The notes under the pieces were generated by a model that did not search any database, was not told the origin of the DNA, and was given only the letters and a program-made list of their open reading frames with translations. 64,000 bases of DNA, taken from NCBI RefSeq assembly GCF_014805625.2, contig NW_023998574.1:62001-126000 (forward strand), given 5' to 3'. Every line of letters starts with the position of its first letter. Position 1 is the stretch's first letter. Origin of the DNA: Glossina fuscipes. Its lineage: Eukaryota > Arthropoda > Insecta > Diptera > Glossinidae. The position numbers were made by a program, and so were the translations under genes. This document shows positions 55,931-64,000 of the stretch, piece after piece.

Positions 55931-58285
55931 ACAAAATTTGAATTGCTCGCCGTGATAAATTAGCCCTAGAGCTGTTGTTGTAAGCGGAAGTGCGGTGTTA
56001 TGAATAAACTTACTTCCCCAGCCAGTAACAAACAAAGCAAATTAGTTATTAAAATAATTAAAATAAACAATATGAATAATAAATTAAAGGCGAATAAGTA
56101 TATGATAAAAGCTCTAAATTAATGATTGTGTTAAAATAATTTTGAATTAAAGATTAATGCTATATAACTAATTTTAATTAACAATATTATTTAACTCACC
56201 TAGTTTAAAACTCGCCAAATGTACATTCGTGCTTTTAATTAAATAAGAATTTGTATAATTTTTAATAAAAAAAAATTAAACAATTAAATAATTTTGTTCA
56301 ATATGTATAGGTAAATACATTGCGCGCGGCTTTGCTGAGCTTTTAAACTCTCACCAAGGTTTTCGGAACTACTACGATGCCTCTGCAAAGGCGAAATTAT
56401 CAAATCAGATGTAGTAAGAGGTGCTGGATTTGATGTAGACGGTTTTCGTAATGATAAAACGAGAAGAAGATGGCGAAAAAAGTTCAAAATACACAAAACC
56501 AATTGGATGCTGATTTAAAGGATCATTAAGAAGCTGGAAACATGCCGGCTTGATTGTAAGACAGGGCTCAAATGATATGCATGCACATGCCTTTATAAAC
56601 CTTTTATATTTATACAGCTTACGTCGGTTACGGCATGGATTTTAGTCAGGAAAAATTTTTGAACAAAACTCGAAACAATTTTAACAGGAATGCAACCGCT
56701 CTGAACTTCTTTACTTATGAATCCTTTAAAAACTTTAAATGTTCAACGATTAATTTCATTACATTCCTAATTCGCTGCAATTTTAATACGAGGCGAATTA
56801 ATGCACTCGCTGCGGTTTTCATAATCTTGTAAAACGTAAAAGTCAATTTTATTGTTTTCATAAATAAAATAAGGAACTCTTCTAAGTTTTTCTATCTTTT
56901 GTTTTTCTTTCTTTTTAAAAAATTCAAAAAAACAGTCCACTAATGACTGCAAACTCAAATCAGAACTGCCCGCTTCACTAAAAAAAACAAAAACCATCGT
57001 CTACTCATTTTTCTACACTTATTGCAAAAAGAGGTATGTGCGTGAACTTAGCGCTGTTGAAACAAGGTAACTAAACGATCAAAAGTTGTGGTGAAAAACG
57101 AATGATGCATGTACATGCATGTTAAAGCATGCGTATGTATGTATATAAGTGGAAAAGCAAGAACTACCTTAAACTTATTTACAACTATATGTCAATTGTC
57201 AATTAATTCGTTGCGTCTGCATAAGTCAGATGCAATTGGTAATTTGCGTAGGCAAACCTACTACGGGCAGTCATAAAGTGAAAAAAGAGAATAATTAATA
57301 TTGCACTTGGTTTTTTATGTGCACACAATGCAAAAATCGATACAATTATTCTGACCAACTATGCAACCAAACTAAACTTAATTTGCCCTCATAAAGTACC
57401 GGTTGTCGAGAGCTAATAATCAGTTTTAGCACTGGTTTTAAGTTATGAAATCGTGCTTCAATAAGTTGGTTTTCGATTTCAAATGTTGCCCAAGAAAAAG
57501 TTTAATATTACGATGTGCAAAGCAAATTCAGCTTCTTTATTGAAAATGATTTGCGATGAAAACTTCTCGAACCACAACTCGAAATCCTAGATAAACACAC
57601 TTTTGTATTATAACCTCCACGTACTAATTGATATATATTTTTGAAGTATTTTTATTTTCGATATCATGTTTTTTTTTCTAAGTTTACCTCAAAGAGAATA
57701 TTGAAGTTATATATTTCCAGTAAAAATCTGAAAATCACCCTGAGCGCCAGCTTTAATCTTTTTAGTGATTATATTTATTGACAATAAGAGACCATTCGTT
57801 ATCTTAACAGTAGATTACCGGATGTTGGATACACACCTGTTATATTAGGTGTACATATAATTGTTAGAGATCAAGAAATTCATGTTTCATTTAAAATATT
57901 ATCATATAATATTTTCTAGTATTGTTTTATAGATCACGTATTCAAAAAAAAAAAAGAAAAATGTGATTAAATATGGCGACAACCGCAAGCATCAAAGTTT
58001 TCACATGTCCTGCAGTTCAATCCTTTTTTTTAATTTTTAACCACTGTTGCTCTTATCGAAATTTCATAAAAAAACATACAACACAAAGGTAGGTATCTAC
58101 TCAACGTTTTTAGCAAAATTAGGGGTTTTTATTAAAACCAAACAAAAGTTTTCCTAAGCATCAATCATCTGCCAACGAGCAAAATTAACATCCCGACCTA
58201 CTGCACGGTTGTATTTGTAGCAAATGGTACAAAAAACAGTAAAATCAAAATTATAACCTTTTAAGTGATTTTCCCGATTTGGCCA
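55931..58285. other. Unassigned, very AT-rich sequence
   Basis: No motif. 56,030-56,290 is almost pure A and T. GCATGTACATGCATGTTAAAGCATGC near 57,107-57,132 is palindromic. Upstream parts of the piggyBac remnant may hide at the right end. Confidence 0.5.
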
Positions 58286-58289
58286 AACA

Positions 58290-58870
58290 TGAAGCCAGCG
58301 AATCCAATATACCCTTGAGCGAATTTGAGGTGCACGAATGAGCCATATTTAGCTAGTGACCGAAATATTACCACAGACAACTTCTTTGACGACTTTCCAC
58401 TTGCAAACAGATTAGTCGCAAGGAAGCCTATCTTATTGGAACAATTTGGGCAAACAGAATGGAGTTAATTAAAATTGCAAAAAGCACGAAGGACGCCATG
58501 AGATTTTGAAAACAAAGCGGCGTACTTTTACTGTCAATGTGTAATAACATTTTATAACACTAAGTCTGGTGTTGACATATAATATATCAAAATATAATAT
58601 AGTATCCAAATAGGCTCTCGCTGTGGGCCTATTGGTTTACACCACAATGTCTTACATTTAGCCAGTGGTGAAGAAATCACTTAAGTAAAAATATTAAAAA
58701 AAAACATTTGTTTTACAATTGTTTGAAGAACTAAACGGTAAGTATGACCATGATTTCGAAAATACTTTAGCGTCTGTATCTAATATGCAGAATACTGAAA
58801 AAAACTTCAACTGCCAAGTTCAAGTATCTTGCAATAAAAAATCTGGAAAAGATCTTTTTTAAAAATTGAA
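58290..58870 (+). pseudogene. piggyBac-type transposase remnant
   Basis: DRNITTDNFFDDFPLANRLV at about 58,358-58,417 is the strongly conserved piggyBac core ('N.T.DN.FTS..LA..L'), whose aspartate is one of the catalytic residues. A frameshift leads to GTIWANRMELIKIAKSTKDA at about 58,438-58,497 ('GT.R.N+.E+P'). A TKSGVDI-like block lies near 58,562, then RCGPIGLHHNVLHLASGEE at about 58,619-58,675 ('RWP...F...L..A..N'). A CQVQVSCNKKSGKDL stretch near 58,812-58,855 is the beginning of the C-terminal cysteine-rich domain. Stops and frameshifts throughout. The N-terminal half and ends (TTAA sites) are not recognisable. Confidence 0.7.
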
Positions 58871-61800
58871 TATGTGTGCAAAAAAAGTTTTGAATAAATT
58901 TTCTTTAAACTAAAATAAAAATCTTCAATTTTGATGTTTGAGTCAAATGAACTCGTTTCAAGCAAAACAGAACAAGAAGTTCATCGAAAGGAGAGATCCT
59001 GCTAAAACCAAGTAAGTTATTGTCTTACTGTATGGACATTTAAATTATATTGTGACTTGTCATGCCAAAAAGAAGAACTTTAAGATCTAAGAAAACACTT
59101 TGAACAATCACCTGAAGTGAAATGATAAATTAATAAGTGGCACTATCTGAAAAAACAAAAATGGTAATATTTCCCTGTATGATGGAAGTTGAACGAGATT
59201 AAATAAAATATACAATATTCATATATCAAATCGGCCAGAGCAATTCTCAACTACAGTGAACGTTTGGTGATCAAACTCTAAATAAATCAAGTGATACATT
59301 GTATTTAAATGCAAGAACATCTTACACTTGCACTGCTGTGAAACTTTGGCGACCGAAATCTTAGTGAAGCAAATAATATGATGAATTAAATAAAACAAAT
59401 CTGCCAGAGGAATTCATAAATTACACTACCGTTCGAGTTTCTGAATAACAACTTTACGTAGCCGAGAATACAGCAAATTTCAACCAACATCTTACTTTGC
59501 AAATTCAGGTATCAAAATCAAAATTAAATGAACAATTTTTTTTCACCAGAATACGTTCTTTTATCAGACGTAAGAAACTTATTAACATTAGAATAAGTTA
59601 ATTATATTAGAATAAAATAAATAATATAATAAAACAAAAATTTGGGTATATAAAATATAAACATGGATTAAAAGAAATTTTTCTTGAGAGGAACCAACTT
59701 CGGAATCTCCCATTAGAAATCATGGGCTGAAGCACACTATAGGTAGGATTGGGCACAGAATCGCTTACGATCTGTTTGTTCGGTAAGTACTTTTCGCAAA
59801 CAGATAATTTTAATAAATCGGAAAGAGGATTAACGAGGTCAGCTTTTATATATGCCTCTCTCTCTAATGGGATTCGCGACTTTCGTAGAATTCTTAGCCA
59901 GAGAAAGTTTCCATCATTTCAAAATTTTACAGAATAGCTTCCGATGAAAATACTTGCGTAATAACAAACATATTGAATAAAAATTAAGTATAATATAAGT
60001 AAATATCCAAATTAAATTGCTAAAAAAAAATATGCAAAGCATGCATAAAGTATAGTAGGAAATTGCGGTCAAGTGTTCAGACATCACATGACAATCGTTG
60101 TGGGTCAAATATAGAATATGGGCTGGGTATGGCAGCAATTACACGTTCAATTTGGAAATGTAGCCATAGATTTTTGGCACGGTACATTTCCTCTATTGAG
60201 AGGCAACGTGACACTCACTTACTAGAAACCTTTTCGTGGCCTTTTTTTCATGGAAAATAGTGCACGCTGTGCACTCACTGTCTAATATCTTCGAGAGTAT
60301 TTTTCAGAATTTTTTGACGCTTGGGATGGCTCTCACTGTTAGAGACAATATTTGTGTGTCCGTCTCGGAAGTTTTCAACCATTGTATTGTGTCTATCTGC
60401 CCACCGTTATCTGAAGTTGAAAACCCCGCTGAAGTTGAAAGACAAGACTTAGCGTAAGCGTTCTTAAATTAACTGGATAAATGAACAGTTAAAATGAAAT
60501 GAATTGTTAATACGGTTGGCACATGAATCTTCCAAAGAAATCCAAAAGTTTAGCGTAGTTTCACTAATAACCTATAATTTACGCTCGAATGAACTTTTAA
60601 TGGAATAAGTCGTAGAACGTCGCAGGTAAACAGACTAAATTAACTTTTTGGCAGAAATCAAAAATTATATGAGAGGAAATATTTCCATATTAAGGGCAAA
60701 GTGAATTGTTAGCATGTTAAATCCGATGGCAACGTAGAGTGGCCAATTCTGCGGCTTTTCTCCTTCTGGTGATTGTTGAGAATTCTAATAGCAAGAGGAA
60801 ATTGGAGCATTGAACAAACGTCAGCAAACAACGTCGTCATTGCAAAAACAATGCCACAATTTACATAACCTTCTAATGGGAAGTTTTTCAAAATTTTTTA
60901 AATCTCTAATCGCTTTTGTTTTTATTTTTCTTTACAAATATCATAAATTTAGTGATTACTATGCTTTGGTTTGTTATATTTAGAAACATTTTTGATTTCT
61001 TTTTTTTCTTTTCACCGAATGCGATCCCCATTTCGGAAATTGACTCATCCATTTTTTGAGCAAAATGGTTGGCTTTTTCTTTCCAAACTGATTGGTGTTG
61101 ATATTTGTTGGTATTTCTGCTATTGCCAGCGTTATTTTTGTGTGTATTCCAAATAGATCTTATTCTATTCAATATGTGTTAGCACGTTGCACGTGCTCTT
61201 GTTGACCATGTTATGATTTGGTTTCACTCGATTTAGGCTTGCTTTCGTAAGCACAGTTAAAAAAAAGTCTGTGTTGTAGCGGACATAAATACATATATTT
61301 TCAATGTAAATGTGTTTGAGATGTATGCGCGATTTACTATATTTGTATACGGATATATTAAGTTTGTCGAAAGTTGGTAGATGCATAGAAATGCGCATCA
61401 CGGTTGTTATGAATCTTTTGAACTGTATAGTTTATTGGTCATTGGAAATTGATGTAGCAATGTTTCACTACAAGGCTCTCTATCAGTTCGTCCATTAGGT
61501 TCCTCTTAAAGCTTCTCTGTTCGTATATTTGCTTACCTATCTCTCTGTATATTTATCGGGTTGCTGATTGGTTCACCGGTCTTCATGTGGAGATTTGAAA
61601 TTAAGTTTCCTTCGAATTAAACATTTATAAAAATCGAAATATTACCTAGAATATTGCGAAGATATTCAAATACTTATTACCACTTACTTTTCGTCCACCG
61701 AAACATGGTCTATCTTGAAAGTTTTACACCAGTCGAAAATACTCATTTTGTTAAAGCTTTTCTGAATCAATACTTGGAAAGCTAAAAACATCTCACACAA

Positions 61801-62995
61801 AGCCTAGTAAAAGAAACTTTTGTAAAGAAACTATTTGCAAGACAGCCCTCAAAATACATCGTCGCATCAGTTAGCTGTTCTATGAATTCAAAAATTAAGC
61901 GCTCTTCACAATAACGATCAAGCATCCTATTTCATATACTTCGAGTGCGGTATATCTGAATATGCGATAGCAAGGGTAGGAAGAAAGACGGTAATGCCGC
62001 AACTTAGTTCTTCTTAGCGAGATTCGTAAACAAGCTAGAACTGATATATTCTGTAGTTAACAAAAAAATGTGAAAGAACTGAGATAAGGATATCAGAAAT
62101 GAGGAATAAGGAATAAGGACATCGCAAGCATGAAATTGCAAGTTGGAGGACGCTTAAGTGTGAATTTCATGCAGATTTTAAACGATCCGGACTATTTCAA
62201 AGCCTACTTTTGTTGCCAGCAACCATAGAGTCGACCTTCCCTATGCAGCTTTCAAGAGATGTGTTCTGTTATTGGAACAGTTTTTGAATAGTACATCTGG
62301 CACATATAGCTAGCCACAGGCATCAAAAAATTCGCCTTGGTTTAAAACATACGAACTACACCATCAGCAGTTTAATCGAAATGTAGTTTAAGTGAATGTC
62401 ATTTTACAAAAAACCCCTGTTTTAAGTCGAGAGAATGCAGAAATCGGGATCAAAAATATACTTCTTCTGGTCCAACATTACAAGTGAAGCAAAAAGATAG
62501 TTAAACTTACATAGCTTGTTACATCGCCGTTAAATACTTTCAGTGCTTAAAAGTGCTTTAAAAGTCGGGGTAAAAAATTCAGTTTCACTTGAAAATAATT
62601 TCTTTTTTGACAATTTTGTTTCACGCTAAATTCGGTTTTTTTACTGATTTACTATTACTCTGGTGACGGGCTTTTTGTTATCTTCTATGTGTAATGTATT
62701 CTGGTCTTACTTTCTTTTCCACCGCTGGCCTTGTTTGTTTTCTTGTTTATCACATTGAATGTAAAGCATTTGGTTTTTTGTTTTTGCTCGCCAGCTGACA
62801 ATCGATCTGAATGGTTTATGTTGTAGACATTTCTTCTTTTTTTTTTTTTGGTTGGCATTGACATTTGATATTGTTTATATTTCCTTATTTATGGATGTTC
62901 TTTCAGTGCAGCATCCTTTGTTTTTCCCTTTCCCTCTGTCTCGCTTTCTCTTCATGATTCAGTCGTAAGTTTCCAACTATTCAAGACAAAACAAG
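58871..62995. other. Long unassigned stretch
   Basis: About 4 kb with only motif-free frames (59,749-59,937; 60,063-60,260; 60,236-60,457; 61,310-61,498 and minus-strand shadows). No element or tRNA is recognised. Confidence 0.45.
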
Positions 62996-62999
62996 CACG

Positions 63000-63390
63000 A
63001 AAAATAGTTTTAGTCGTGACCGAATCTTTTGTACCCACCACCGTTGTCCTCAAACAGACTAAATAAAAGGAGAACAACTCGAGTTTTACACTCTATAATA
63101 TTGAATGGGCTTGGCTCATTGTTTCTATTTTCAGAATAAAAGTTGAAATTGGTATCCTGCACGCGTTGCACTTTAGTTTACAGTTTTTGTCGCATAGGCG
63201 TGTCGGCGCGGTAGGCGTATCCTTTAACCGATCTGAGCTATTTTCATATATTTTTGCAAATCTGTAGACAGCATCCTCATTTTGTGGGAAAGAACTTCAA
63301 ATGTTTCTGCCGAATTGGAAGTCGACAGCTTCATTTTTGCGTCAGATGGACACATGCACATGCTTAAATCGGTTCAGAATATTATGCTGA
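63000..63390 (-). repeat. Second copy of the 12,240-12,640 repeat
   Basis: Same orientation and landmarks as the 12.2-12.6 kb copy (ACTCTATAATATT at 63,091-63,103). The minus-strand reading gives NEDAVYRFAKIYENSSDR, then CDKNCKLKCNACRIPIS and FILKIETMSQ: cysteines at 1, 5, 9 and 12 of a possible zinc site. The right end carries the GGACA...TTAAATCGGTTCAGAAT motif also seen near 33.6 kb. Broken, no start or complete domain. Confidence 0.5.
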
Positions 63391-64000
63391 TCAAAAATAC
63401 ACACATTTTATGGGTTCTTTGAAGCTTCGTTCTGGGCTTTGCCAACGTTTTGACAAAGTGAATATACGCCTTATCCTTCGGTGATGGGTGAAAAAAAAGG
63501 AACCAATATTTTATTTTGCGATTTATTATTGATGACAAACACATATCCTTTATGTATGTAGTTAGGCAGAAGCTAAAAAACATGAATAGAAATACGACAA
63601 AAATATATCTACAATCACACAAGTAATCATTCATTATCATAAATACAAAAAAAATGCAGAATTTTTTCTCAGGTTCGATATTTATTCTTTACGCCTACTA
63701 GTTTTTACCAATCACTTTTAAATTTTGCAAAGGTAAGTAATTAGATACTATAATTAATTTATTTTTTTAAATTTGATAAATTGCGATCAATTTTATTTAA
63801 ATAATTTATCGGCTATTAACGACATCCTTTTTTTTAGCTAAGATTTATTTATTTAATTGTTCAACATGTTATCATCATTAAATACATATAAGATCTTATC
63901 TTAATTCCACTATTAAATTACACTTAATTTATTGTTAAATAAATAAAACGCCAATATAATTTTATGGTACGTACTTCAATTAATCAATTGATAGCCCATT
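63391..64000. other. Unassigned AT-rich sequence
   Basis: The minus frame at 63,374-63,640 is hydrophobic and motif-free. Increasingly AT-rich to the window end. Confidence 0.5.

Noticed and set aside
1..64000. CRISPR arrays, bacterial operons, riboswitches, tRNA and rRNA genes
   Set aside because: No spaced identical repeats with unique spacers, no clover-leaf with a GGTTCRA-type B box and no rRNA core were seen. The composition and element content are those of an insect nuclear genome.

Overview
The window looks like a non-coding, repeat-filled stretch of an insect nuclear genome, most likely a higher (cyclorrhaphan) fly. It is strongly AT-rich, has no bacterial operon structure, and carries TATGTA/ATAC microsatellites. 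Every recognisable protein fragment belongs to a transposable element (TE) family typical of flies: I-clade, Jockey/CR1-type and R1-type non-LTR retrotransposons, mariner (two lineages), Tc1, piggyBac and BEL/Pao. A tephritid-type genome is a reasonable guess but cannot be proved from sequence alone. I could assign no host gene exon, tRNA or rRNA. The high TE load without genes would suit heterochromatin, a Y-type region, or a very long intron or intergenic gap.

Layout. 1-7,500: minus-strand graveyard of several degenerate Jockey-type retrotransposon copies plus a dispersed non-coding repeat. 7,500-15,150: mostly unassigned AT-rich DNA, with a decayed copy of an unnamed arthropod multicopy gene (about 11.3-12.0 kb), two families of dispersed repeats with second copies elsewhere in the window, and a 53-bp minisatellite. 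15,147-17,076: a 5'-truncated I-clade element with an RNase H remnant, bounded by a perfect 13-bp target-site duplication. 19,470-19,820: two small minisatellites. 20,600-23,880: a CR1/Jockey-type element with a PHD-like ORF1 and an internally deleted ORF2. 27,655-28,943: an intact mariner with an uninterrupted 348-residue transposase, 32-bp terminal inverted repeats and TA duplications. It is followed by an 87-bp stub of the same I element (perfect 14-bp duplication) and by a decayed mauritiana-type mariner. 30.9-31.3 kb: another Jockey 3' end. 31.3-49.6 kb: mainly unassigned AT-rich sequence with divergent duplications and microsatellites. 49.65-50.6 kb: Tc1 pseudogene. 50.7-53.5 kb: minus-strand BEL/Pao remnant. 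53.5-55.9 kb: R1-clade remnant. 58.3-58.9 kb: piggyBac remnant. 63.0-63.4 kb: second copy of a repeat seen at 12.2-12.6 kb.

These sequences do not work together as a system. They are independent insertions of different ages. Only the mariner at 27.7-28.9 kb looks structurally complete. I found no convincing previously undescribed biological system. The best leads are the intact mariner, the two I-element insertions with exact duplications, an open reading frame at 35.96-36.34 kb that looks more protein-like than its surroundings, and several uncatalogued dispersed or tandem repeats.
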